NCBI RefSeq assembly: GCF_004210375.1
Contig: NW_027467782.1
Span: 28,623,276-28,687,275, forward strand
Direction of reading: 5' to 3'
DNA: 64,000 nt
Source: Tachypleus tridentatus
Lineage: Eukaryota > Arthropoda > Merostomata > Xiphosura > Limulidae
The notes under the pieces were generated by a model, which was not told the origin of the DNA, did no database searches, and saw only the letters and a list, made by a program, of their open reading frames with translations. Shown here one piece after another: positions 47,301-58,185 of the stretch; position 1 is the stretch's first letter; each line of letters opens with the position of its first letter. The translations under genes were made by a program, and so were the position numbers.

Positions 47301-48480
47301 TTTTAACCGAATTACAAGAATTCTTCTTTTAAACCGAATTAAACTGGTTCCTACCTCAATTTGCATATTTATATTCTGTTTTTTGACCGTTACTACAATA
47401 ATCTTTCTTTTAAACCAGTTTTAACCGGTTCCAACGGGATCAAACCGGTTCTAACATCAATTTGCATGTTTTTACACTATATATGCTGTTTTGACCGGAT
47501 TCTTCTTTTAAACCGGTTTTAACCGGTTCCAACCGGATCAAATCGATTTTAATATCAATTTGCATGTTTTTACACTTTATATGCTCTTTTGATTTTATTG
47601 AAAGAATTTTTCTTTTAAACCGGATTAAACTGGTTCCTACCACAATTTGCATGTTTATATTCTGTTTTGACCTTACTACAAGAAATCTTCTTTTAAACCG
47701 GTTTTAACTGGTTCCAATCTAATCAAACTGGTTCTAACCTCAATTCGCATGTTTTTACACTTTATATGCTGTTTTCACTTTATTACAAGAATTCTTCTGT
47801 TAAACCGGTTTTAACCGGTTCCAACCGGTTCATACAGGTTCTCACCTCAATTCACATGTTTTTACTCTTTATTTGCTGTTTTGACAATATTACAAGAATT
47901 CTTCTTTTAAACCGGTTTTAACCGGTTCTAACCGGATCAAACCGGTACTAACCTCAATTTGCAAGTTTTTACATTTTATATGCTGTTATAACCGTATTAC
48001 AAGAATCCTCCTTTTAAACTGCATCAAACCGGTTTTAACCTCAATTCCCGTGTTTTTACACTTTATATGCTGTTTTAACCGAATTACAATAATTCTTCTT
48101 TTAAACCGGTTTTAACCGGTTCCATCAGATCAAACCGGTACTAACCTCAATTTGTATGTTTTACACTTTATATGTTGTTTTGACCGTATTACAAAATTCT
48201 GCTTTTAAACTGGATCAAACCGGTTCTAACATCAATTCGCATGTTTTTACACTGTATATGCTGTTTTAACCGTATTACAAGAATTCTTCTTCTAAAAGCG
48301 GTTCAAACCGGTTAATCTGGTTCCAACCGGATCAAACCTCAATTTCCATGTTTTACACTTTATATGCTGTTTTAACTGTATTACAAGAATCCTTCTTTTA
48401 AACCGAATCAAACCGATTTCATACGGATCAAACCGGTTCTAACCTCAATTTGCATATTTTTTACACTTTATGTGTTGTTT
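44329..48480 (+). repeat. ~107-bp satellite array rich in AACCGGTT
   Basis: About 4.15 kb of roughly 39 diverged tandem monomers. Each runs GCATGTTTTTACACTTTATA, TGCTGTTTTGACCGTATTAC, AAGAATTCTTCTTTTAAACC, then GGTTTTAACCGGTTCCAACC and GGATCAAACCGGTTCTAACC, then TCAATTT. The second half carries several copies of the palindrome AACCGGTT or close variants per monomer, and many monomers carry an EcoRI site. Monomers vary in length by internal loss of the CCGGTT subrepeats. Open frames on both strands (for example 45059-45463 and 46180-46518) are period artefacts. The left end is hidden by the gap. Confidence 0.95.
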
Positions 48481-48715
48481 CACTAAGAAACACATTGACG
48501 TAAACACTGTAACTATACCAAATCCAGGTATTTACTAAGAAACACATTGACCTCTATATTATAATCATACCATATCAGGTATTCTCTAAGAAACACATCG
48601 ACATCAAGACTATAATCATACCAAATCCATCCACATATTTACTATAATCATACCAAATCAGGCATTCACTAAAAACACATCGACATATATACTATAATTA
48701 TACAAAATCAAAGTA
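48481..48715 (+). repeat. Short tandem array next to the satellite
   Basis: Four to five copies of a unit of about 55-60 bp built on CACTAAGAAACACATYGAC and TATAATCATACCAAATC, with deletions in some copies. It is unrelated in sequence to the 107-bp satellite and forms its right border. Confidence 0.8.
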
Positions 48716-48727
48716 TGAAAATCAATA

Positions 48728-48993
48728 TTTGTTTTGTTTCGCTTGAGGGCTATTTGAGGGCTATCTGCGCTTGTCGTCCCTAATTTAGTAATGTAGAGTA
48801 GGTGGAAGACAGCTGATCATCAGTACCTACCGCTAATTTCTTGCGTTACTCTTTTAACAACGAATAGTGGGATTGACCGTTACGTTAAAACACACCCACT
48901 TCTAAAGAGCGAGCATGTTTGGTGCGACGAGGATTTTAACCCGCGACCCTTGGATTACAAGTCGAGTGCTTGAACCACATGGCCATGCCGGGC
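48728..48993 (-). mobile_element. SINE family A copy, minus strand, diverged
   Basis: Tail GAGGGCTATCTGCGCTTGTC, body GAATAGTGGGATTGACCGTT, head complement CCACATGGCCATGCCGGGC. The tail start is disturbed by a duplicated GAGGGCTATTT. Confidence 0.85.
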
Positions 48994-51900
48994 GAAAGTA
49001 ATGAGAAGTACTTGTAGTTACTAAGGGTAATCTGAAACAAGTAACGTTGAGATGCTTGTTTCATATGGAAGATTATCACACAAAATATATTATTCCTGGT
49101 AGGATTTTTCTTTACTAATTAAAATACTTTTTTATTGGTGTTTTAAATAGAAAGTTCTACCGTTCATGATTTTGGCTTAAAAGATTACACGTTCGCCAGT
49201 GGCGTAGCTAGGAAAGGGGAGTCACAGGTGTACATCTGTCCCCGGGCGCAGCGTCGGGTGTGGGGCATAAATTGATGTTACATAATTAGGAATGAATTTC
49301 AGAATGAAATGTTTTCCCCTCTTAACCAAGTAATGTCCAGTGTCCCATATATGAGAGTTGCAACGTCATGTGTTGCCACAATTTGGTTGTGATTTGGTCA
49401 CGTTATACCATAACGCTGTTATGAAATCGTCAAAATGCAGTCACTTCATAGCGAATAATCAACGTTGTTATGTAACATTGTGTGAACGTTGTGAAATGTA
49501 ACAATATATGCTGTAAATCAGTAATCAGAACGCACATTACACGAGTACTTCACCGAACAAAGTCGGTAAATTGTCTATTACTTGATCCAGTTTTGCAATG
49601 CTACCATGACCTCAGCGCCTTGTCCTTCGGGAGTAACCGAACGGCTATAACAGATAATTGACCCCCGCAAGTCTGACCAATATTTCATGACCAATGCTGT
49701 CAGTGAACAAAGGTCATGGGTGACATTATTCACTGGATTAAGAATGTAAGTTGAAATTCTTGATATGAGTATGCTCTCTTTGTACACACTCCCATTAAAT
49801 GATCAAGAAAAAAGATGTTTAACATTACAGATATTAATTTTGAGGTAAAGAGGACTGGAAGGTTAAACACGAACCATCTAGCAGAAGAAGACTATTGTAT
49901 TGTTTGAAATGGTAAGTGAGTTGTACCAGTGATGAATATTAGTAGTCTGTTCTCTTTATTATACTTTTAAAATTAAACAATAAGTTATTCTCTTGTAAAC
50001 ACTCTCAAACTCCTATATTTTGTTTGTTTTAATTGATTTTTTTTTACCTAGTGTTTTCCTAGCATCATTACAATATGTACCTGATTTGCATGATTGTTTG
50101 TTTTTTATCTTTATCATTTAATACTGAAACTTATGTTAGTGAACTTTTTATTTGCCTTTCCTACAAGAAAACATCTCTGAAATAGCAACTTCTATAACTT
50201 TTTAAGAAATAAAAATTCATTCAATGTTTTTAGGTAAAATAAAATATCTACTAATTCTAAACTACTTAGTTCAGAGACGTCTCAAGAAATGTTTCTAGGA
50301 ACAGAGGGTTAAAGTTAAGAGCAATGAATCTGCCATTACAGACAAGTGCTTACAATCAGACTTGATCATTATGATTTGTAAGACTCATTTAAGTCATACT
50401 GTAGATTTGCAGCTATATATACTCCATAATAGTAAATGTTGGTTTGTTCTTTTAGGTTCTTAACCCTGCAGGAGAATTTCGTCCAACATAAAACAGCTGT
50501 TTATATAGGTACAGTAATTTGAAATTACATAAAGTGCATTATTTCAATGGCATTTACTGTGTATGCATGGTAAGAACAATACATCTCTGTGGTAACCTGC
50601 TACTGATATTACCAGCAAGTGGCAACAAGTTAATCCCAATCACATTATGTCAGGGTTTACAGAATGTCATCAAGACTGCATAGATTTCTTTGAAAACCTG
50701 ACTGATAATTGCCATATTTTATATCCAAGAACTTGCTGTGGTAGTGACATTTTCCAATATTAAGCTACAAGGTAGGTATCTAGAGGTTTTAAGTGATGCT
50801 GCTGATAAACCTGGCAATTTTATTGGAACTCATAATCAAGTATTCTTTATAAACATAATAAAGGAGAATCAAGATTAATTTAATGCATCACTTCTTAGCT
50901 TGCAGCCTAAGCAAATATAATTATTGTCAGAAAACAACAAAATTACAAACCCTGTCATTTTGAAACTCCTTAAAAGGTAATGAGCACATTGTTTTTTTGT
51001 TACTTATAAGAGGGTAACAAATTGTAAATAATGGAAAAGTAATTAAAAGTTTTAATGACATTACAAAACCTAAAAATGATCAAATGTTTATACAATAATA
51101 TTTTAGTAGTATTAAAAGGATAAACAAGTTCTTGCTTTCATGACCCTGATGTTATGCACAAGAAACACTTTTACAGGGGCATAAAAACTGTTAATGTTGA
51201 GTTCCTTTAAAGTTTTTCACGAGTAAAAATTGCTGAAGACAAGGATTGTATAAACTTATGAAAAGTTAACAAATGTTTGAAAATATCTAGATATCATTAT
51301 TTTTAACTAGAATTTTCATGATACCAAAACACTGGATAAACATCTCAACAGGACAAAAATCAAATATTATGATTACATAATGCACTAAACTCATACCTCA
51401 CTAAAAACAAAATATACAACATGATCACTTCTGTTATGTTTTACCAGATAGGGATGATAAATAACACCTAAAGGCTATAATTACCTTTCTTCAGGAAATA
51501 AAATTCACAACATAATCACTAAAGCAATGTAGTTAAACCCCACTATTTAATAAAGCATGTATCACAACCACTCAAAAAACATAGCTGATTATGACCAGAA
51601 AAAAACAACAAAACATACCAGTACTGTTTGTACACTAAGTCCTGTCTAATGAGATAAAACATTGTACTGTAGCCAGCTGTGTTTTAATGTACAGAAAACC
51701 CACACAATGGCTCTCTATGGAGAGCATACGTCAGCTTCCACTTGATAAATCCACAACCACTGCTACATAGCCCATGAACACATTAGCAAATTTTTTATAT
51801 GTACAGAATTTTTTCATCGTCCTGTGACTCCTAAAAATAACCCTCAAAGTTGATGATGAAAACATAATGATATGAGCTGTCTCAGATATATAATTTTTCA

Positions 51901-52254
51901 GCTTTAAGAGATTCTAGATTGACCAAATGTTATTATTTTACATGAGTAATAAATGTAAAAAGGTTCAATCATAAAGGAGAGATATTCTAATAAAATATAA
52001 TAACTTTTAAATAGTTGTGTGAAACAAAATAGAGAAAAATTGCAAATAAACTTTAAGAATATAATATAACAAGTTAAAAACTTAAAATCTCCCTCCGAAT
52101 GCATTAATTAATTTAAAAACTACATGTACTGTGGACTTCAAAGGTTTATTACATGCATTAATGATCTAATGATTTCATTCATATATAATTTCAGTCAGAC
52201 AATATGGTGAGTGGATGGTAGATAATATTCTAGACATATCAGACAGAATGTGTT
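48994..52254. other. Non-coding DNA with a possible TIR-element end
   Basis: CAGTGGCGTAGCTAGGAAAG at 49196-49215 resembles a terminal motif seen in several DNA transposons; no matching opposite end was found. A 49570-49790 segment has protein-like frames on both strands without splice context. 49800-52254 is AT-rich with nothing recognisable. Confidence 0.35.
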
Positions 52255-52370
52255 TGTTTTGTTATAGCAAAGCAACAACGGGCTATCTGCTGTGTCCACT
52301 AAGGGGGAATCAAAACCCTGATTTTAGCATTATAAATTCAAAGACTTACCTCTGTTCTACTAGGGACAGA
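52255..52370 (-). mobile_element. SINE family B copy, minus strand
   Basis: The complement has the A-box-side block (GAACAGAGGTAAGTCTTTGA), a B-box region CAGGGTTTTGATTCCCCCTT, and the tail ATAGCCCGTTGTTGCTTTGC, in the order of the 34072 copy. Confidence 0.65.
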
Positions 52371-52760
52371 CAATGAACACTTGTATAACAGTTGTTATGG
52401 AGTGAATACCTTTTCTAAGTTAGCATTCACAAACTTCATATCATAAAAACTGTTGTTATAACAAACTAATTACATTAATAGTATTCCAACCACTACTGTA
52501 GTTGTTGTATGCCAGCGAGCCTTATATGCTATTAAATGCAATGGTAGCCCAAATCAAAATCTTATATCAAGGTTAAAATAGCCTTCTTGTTTTCAAATTA
52601 TAAATTTCTCTAAAAAACGATTCCTAATTCTTTTAGCTTTTTTTACCTCAATCAAATACATTAGACTACTGAAGGTTTTTCAATGTGTGTAAATAATCAT
52701 ACTTAAATAATTTTAAACCTTTACACCACCATTATTTTCCAATGGGATTCAAAACATATA
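52371..52760. other. Non-coding DNA
   Basis: AT-rich; nothing recognisable. Confidence 0.4.
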
Positions 52761-53494
52761 GTCTTCAAAAAAAGAAACGCAAAAGGCAAAATATGAGACA
52801 TATTGTTAACAAGTTTATTCCGGGTAGTTCTGTGTGACATGTGTGAAACTATGCACAGTCACTGCTGAAAATCCAAAGTCTGCAAAGGCGAAGTCCACGC
52901 TCACTAGTTGAAGTTTAACGTCACTCAACGTCAATAACGAGTATGCCCCCCGTGAGCATCAATAACTGTTTGGCATCTCCTGCCCATGGAAGCGATGAGA
53001 TGACGAATCACATCCTGTGGAATGGCTGTCCACTCAGCCTGCATAGCTGCTGCAAGCTGAGGTAGAGTCTGCGGTTGAGGTTGTCGCCGTCGCAGACGTC
53101 GGTCCAACTCGTCCCAAAGATGTTCGATGGGGCTTAAATGTGGTGATCTGGAGGGCCATGGAAGAATGTTGATGTTGTGGTGTCTCAAGAAGACAGTGGT
53201 GAGTCGGGATGTGTGAGGACGGGCGTTGTCGTGTTGAAAACGTCATTGAAGTTCACCATGATGGGTTGCACATGGGGTCTTAGAATCTCGTCGACGTATC
53301 GTTGAGCCGTAAGATTCCCTCGAATGTGCAAAAGGTCTGTTGAAGCAGTAGACGTCGCAGTGGTGGTCCTATCCTGAAGGTCACGTAACCGGATGTAGTG
53401 ATCCTGTGCGGGCGTGGTCACACGAGGTCTGCCAGATCGTGGACGGTCACGAGTTGATCCATGTTGATCCTTTTGCCTTTCTTTTTTTGAAGAG
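52761..53494 (-). mobile_element. Internally deleted Tc1-family transposon
   Basis: The ends GTCTTCAAAAAAAGAAACGC and the complement CTCTTCAAAAAAAGAAAGGC form inverted repeats of about 30 bases, each bordered by TA (52759-52760 and 53495-53496). At 734 bp it is about half the normal length. Its GC-rich interior contrasts sharply with the AT-rich host, which suggests a comparatively young arrival. Confidence 0.88.
52931..53463 (-). pseudogene. Tc1-like transposase with the first catalytic region deleted
   Basis: Starting at MDQLVTVHDLADLV (about 53463), the sequence is broken early and continues with RVTTPAQDHYIRLRDLQDRT (HTH linker). It then jumps directly to TDLLHIRGNLTAQRYVDEIL, so the part that should hold the first catalytic Asp is missing. 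After a one-base shift it gives QHDNARPHTSRLTTVFLRHH (second Asp present). The final frame, 53188-52931, has SPHLSPIEHLWDELDRRLRR (third acidic residue, DD34E spacing) and ends GGHTRY. The C-terminal third is intact. Confidence 0.85.
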
Positions 53495-53496
53495 TA

Positions 53497-54262
53497 TATT
53501 TATATATGGTGCCTTTGTTGTTAATATTTGCAATAATTTTATCAAGATACAAATAATGGTTGATACTATGGAATAAGAACCAGAATTTTATTTGATTAAG
53601 TAAGTGGTTCAAACGTTGTATGAAGTTTAAAGTTAGGCAATTGAAAACAGATGTTTCATTTCAAAGAGAATAACTGATATTTACCAGTAAGACAGGAGCA
53701 TTATGCAGTGAAAACAATATTTTATTGTTAAAAAATGCTCCAATGCCTACAAAGATTCATTAAAATCCATCATCATATCATATTATTTACAATAGGAAAA
53801 TAATTAAATGCTTTAAAAAAATACCTTTCAAAATTATGTGAGTGTGTAGATGTTATCTTGTGTAATCATAGATAACTCAAATGATAAAAATATTACACTT
53901 AAAATATTTTTAAAAGTTATTTTATAAACTGCTATAGTTTATGACTGTATATATACATATATAAAGTATATTCAGTATATACGTATTTTTATCAAATTAA
54001 AACTGAAATGGTGAAAATTTTTTATATTACATTTCTATAAAATGTGCAAATATTTGAAATTTACGTAATAACATTTCATTGTGAAAATTATTTGTATTTT
54101 ATCCAAAAAAATCACAAGCATAAGCAAAATTAGTAACTGAACAATTTAAAAATGTTTTCATCTTCAGTAATATCAGACCCTTTGGCTCCCTGTTAATGGT
54201 CAGTGATCCCACAAGAATATAAATGTGTGCGTGTGAAATTTCCAAGAATGCTTCAAATGAAT
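53497..54262. other. AT-rich non-coding DNA
   Basis: Nothing recognisable apart from AT-alternating tracts near 53945-53985. Confidence 0.45.
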
Positions 54263-54590
54263 GTCCTTAATAGTTGTATTATATGCCACAACAGCAGTTT
54301 CTTTGGTGCTACATTATCAATCAAAGACAAAAGCTTTAAGAATTAATATTTTTTACTTAATCTGCTAAGTGTATTACGTCTATTATTAATACTCTTAGGT
54401 AACATTTGAGGACTGTTATGAGCCCCTAAGGACTCATGTCTTTAATGAGTTGTGTTATATGCCACAACAGCAGTTTCTTTGGTGCTACATTATCAATCAA
54501 AGACAAAAGCTTCAAGAATTAATATTTTTTACTTAATCTGCTAAGTGTGTTACGTCTATTATTAATACTCTTAGGTAACATTTGAGGACT
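54263..54590 (+). repeat. Local direct duplication, period 175
   Basis: 54263-54414 and 54438-54590 are nearly identical (for example CCACAACAGCAGTTTCTTTG and TTAGGTAACATTTGAGGACT in both), with about five differences. A 23-base spacer joins them. A short open frame over copy 2 on the minus strand is incidental. Confidence 0.95.
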
Positions 54591-54648
54591 TAACTGACAC
54601 CTAATAAAATTCAATTTAGATGTTAGAAAATTGCTCATACTGACGTCC

Positions 54649-54776
54649 AAGCCCCTAATGACACAGCGGTATGTCTGCAGACTCACACCACTAAAATCTG
54701 GGTTTCGATGCCCATGGTGTACAGAGCACAGATAGCCCATTGTGCAGCTTTGTGCTTAATTCTAAACAAACAAACT
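54649..54776 (+). mobile_element. SINE family B copy
   Basis: CCTAATGACACAGCGGTATG, GGGTTTCGATGCCCATGGTG (B box), ATAGCCCATTGTGCAGCTTT, and a tail ending AAACAAACAAA. Confidence 0.8.
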
Positions 54777-55413
54777 GATGTCCAACAAATATTTGAAAAG
54801 TTTGTTACTAAACTATGTTATAATCTAAAATTAAAATATACTGCTTTGAGAATGCAAGTCTTTCTATTCGAAATTTTGAGTAACTTACAAGTTATTGTGT
54901 CACAAAATATTGTGAACTCAGACAATAAATGAGCCATTTATCCCAATCTCAAACACACCTTGAAGAACTATAATTTGTATTTGCAATAATTAACTTACAA
55001 CTACCTCTACTACCAGTTTTGAGTTTGATCAGCATCTGACATTGAATTTTAGCTTTAAACATTTCGTGGGTATGAGCGCTAGTTCTAAAACTAATGCAAT
55101 ATCAAAATTACAGATTAAAATCATATTAATTACTTATCTTAGGATCTGGAGACAACTATTATGATATCAATCAAGTCCTCTTTCTCACCTTTTTAACCTA
55201 ATAATACTACTGATATCACAAAATGTTCTGTTCTACTAACAATGATAAGAATATAAACATACGCATGCTTTCTTATTTTCTTAATATGACGAGAACTTTC
55301 TTGCAGATTCGGTTGTACTCTTTGTTCGAAACTGTAGAGGTCGCTTGATAACACATACAAATAGCTAACTACTCAGAAAACTGACAATTTTATAGTTTTA
55401 TTTTAGTGAAGTG
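54777..55413. other. Non-coding DNA upstream of the ZC3H15-like remnant
   Basis: No exon seen. It would hold the promoter of the ancestral gene copy if that copy began at 55414. Confidence 0.3.
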
Positions 55414-55480
55414 ATGTCTCCAAAGAAAACCAAACGAACCAGGAAAGAAAGTTGATCAAAAGAATGAAATATATCAATGT
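55414..55480 (+). pseudogene. ZC3H15: ZC3H15-like exon 1 remnant
   Basis: ATG 55414 reads MSPKKTKRTRKES and stops. With a one-base shift after MSPKK the sequence continues GKKVDQKNEIYQ, like the Lys-rich start of ZC3H15 (MPPKK... followed by a KK-x-x-QKKKE-type segment). On its own this is weak. It gains support from two downstream exons of the same protein in the right order and strand. ZC3H15 (DFRP1) binds and stabilises the GTPase DRG1 in the cytoplasm. Confidence 0.4.
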
Positions 55481-58098
55481 AAAACAATTTTAAATTTTAT
55501 TGTTGTATACATAGGTACTGAAATACTGAATTATGTAAATTGTAACCAGTGCAATATTTGTACGTTGAAGTAATATATTGTACCTTGAATTTACCGTAGC
55601 GGCTAAGCCTAATTCCAGTCTGTGAGTGTTAATACAAAAATGAGTTAGTTACATAATTGTTCATGCTAATTATAAGTAGTATCTGCAATATTATTACAAA
55701 TGTTTGACAACATGTTAAATGTATTAGTATATTTGTAGGGACAACATTTGTAAAATGAAATTATTGAAATAAGTATATTAACTCTATAATCAGAAAAAAG
55801 CTTTTCCTAGGGACAACATAAATTGTAAATTTACGATTTTTAAACTTTAAAAGCAATGGTGAAATAAGTGCATGTCCTATTACTTTGAATTATGGCTCTA
55901 TCGTAATCAGAAAAAAAGCTTTTCCAGCAGCTGGTAAATCATGAAGAGTACTCAATAGGACAAGTACTTTTCCTTTTAACTTAATTGCTTTAGTGACTCT
56001 TTATGTGAAAGTTTTAAACTATGAAAAACTATTTTTATAATACTAAATATTTTTTCATTAAAACAAATTCAGATACAAGACCAGAAACAAGGTGGGTAGA
56101 TAATTGTACTTTGCTGTCAATCTGGAAATTTTGTTTATTGGCTGATGACTTCACCAAAACCTCATTGGCCAAAAAACAGACAACTGTTACACAGTTTGTG
56201 AAAACTGGATCTCCAGCTGGCTACAAAACAGATATCAACATGCTACAACATTCAGTGATTAAGTGTACTGATCCTCTATTGATAAAGTAACATTAATACA
56301 GGAAAAGAAGAAAGTGGCTTGTAAGTTCAAAGTGACAGTGTAGATGCAATGGTTCAGACTTAGAGGTCAAAATGACACAAAAAGCAGGTGTGAAAGAGCT
56401 GCAAGGTAATTTAAAAGTATGAAGAAAGAGAAAATGAAGGACTGATTCATCTATTCCACTGGAGAGTGATGAAGATGAAATGTGTAGCAGTACTTCTGAG
56501 GATCCCATGGAGTTTGTGACACTGAATGAATGATGCAGATAATCCAAGAACTGAAGTGTAAACGCAAGACATTGTTGTGGTATTTCAACGTGGCACAGGA
56601 GCAATGCCGATTCAATTTGGTATTGAATCCACAACAACATTAAACTTTCCAAATCAAGAAGCTCTATGAAAAGCATCAAGTTTCAGTGCTCTTGAAAAGA
56701 GCAGGTGATTGCTTGCATTCTGCATGGCAGGATTAAGGATTCTTTGTACTACGTTACTTCCAAGAGATCCAGATGATCTTATGAACATGACTGGAAATAC
56801 AATTAAATCTGATGATACAAAACTATTCTCATATGCCAACAATATGAAACAAGTTTTGCCAGAGAAAGTTTGTCTCACTTTGACTATCTGATTTAGATTT
56901 ATATTGCTCAGCATAAGGCCAGATCAAAAAATAACTTATTGTTGCAAGATTCATGGTTAAATTTCAAAATTTCTTAATCAGAATGAAATACAATTGTATA
57001 CCTATGAGAATTGATTACATCAGTTTGTTTCATGCAAAGTAATCAATTAATTTTATGAAAATAATCAACTTGTGTGTCCAATTATTACCATCTTCAATAT
57101 TCAGTAATCAAAAATTAATCTTTTAGAGGCAGTTCACGTCTTGCACAGAAAGCTGTCTTTTATGTCTGCCTTAGAAATTTCCATGCTACTTGTGAAGTTC
57201 TGCTGATTGTGTGAGTGACTAATTTCCTCACACAGGTTGTGTAGTAATGATGGATTACAGTCATGTTGACTAATTGTTTTCAAATTACATTGTGATGCTT
57301 CTTGTTTGGTGATATTGTTTTGTCTGGTGCACATGAGATGGTGTGTCAGGTAAAGATGAGACTGTTTCTTGTTTCTGTTTTTTAATAGTGTTCTTTGGCT
57401 AGTGTATCAAATCTGATTTTGAAATAACCAAATACTTTGTTGAGGTCAGAAAATGACTAATTTGGGGTATTTTCAGTGGTGATGCACACCAACACACACA
57501 TCCTAAATAGATCAGATGTATTTAAGTTGGGTCTGGTAAATGCAAATTCTGGGTGTTATTTATCTCATTTTACTACTTTAATATCATGCTGAAAAGGTGT
57601 GGTCAGTTCTTATAAACTTCATGAGAAGACAGTGCATTAGCATTCAAAATATTAGTCCAACCAGGTATCCAATGCTACCTTAACTTTTATCAGTGTTTGA
57701 AACTGCAAAATTTTGTGATGGCCTTTTAACATGTCTTTAACACTTTGTAATTTCATAATTATCATCAACATTGTCTGTAGGAAAGTAGGAAGAAAAACAG
57801 TATGAAAGGCTGTGTAAAATCATACTTCCATATAGTAATCTTATAAGTATTGCATTAAAGTCAATTTCATAAAGTGTAGTTTTCATCTTAACAGCTGTCA
57901 CATTTTCTTTATTTTTTAATGAACGTATATCAGATAATATGTTCTGAATATTTTAAAACTCTAGTTATCTTTGTAATGCATGATTTGTTTACTTAATCAA
58001 TGAAATAGTATGCAATGTTTGTTAAACTTATTGATACAAAGGTTCAAACAAATTGTTGGTAATATAAGAGTAATCACACTCTACTCACATTACCTTAG
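55481..58098. other. Intron of the remnant, with an unrecognised coding-like stretch
   Basis: The expected second exon (the Lys-rich KTFGLKNKK-type segment) was not found. 56020-56290 and 56290-56900 on the plus strand contain broken protein-like pieces (AKKQTTVTQFVKTGSPAGYK, LESDEDEMCSSTSEDPMEF, KLYEKHQVSVLLKRAG) that look like a decayed transposon protein of unknown family inserted here. Confidence 0.3.
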
Positions 58099-58185
58099 GT
58101 AGATCAACAAGTAGGAAGAAAAAGAAGGAAATTGAGGACCTGAACTTGACATTAAAATCTGTAACAACACAGAAAGATGAGAAAG
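58099..58185 (+). pseudogene. ZC3H15: ZC3H15-like internal exon
   Basis: Acceptor TTACCTTAG ending at 58098; donor GAAAG|GTAAAA. It encodes RSTSRKKKKEIEDLNLTLKS and VTTQKDEK, corresponding to the KKKELQELNELFKPV-type segment just before the first zinc finger of ZC3H15. It ends in phase 1. The next exon begins with two bases, so the junction gives ...EK-G-TDPKSV, exactly the expected continuation. This exon is not visibly damaged. Confidence 0.65.

Noticed and set aside
44541-47652. Several open frames of 70-134 codons on both strands in the satellite
   Set aside because: They repeat with the monomer period, appear on both strands and have no splice or start context.
44329-48480. CRISPR-like array
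   Set aside because: The repeats are head-to-tail diverged monomers without unique spacers, in an animal genome.
49196-49215. Full transposon beginning CAGTGGCGTAGC
   Set aside because: Only one terminus-like motif was seen; no matching opposite end or transposase.
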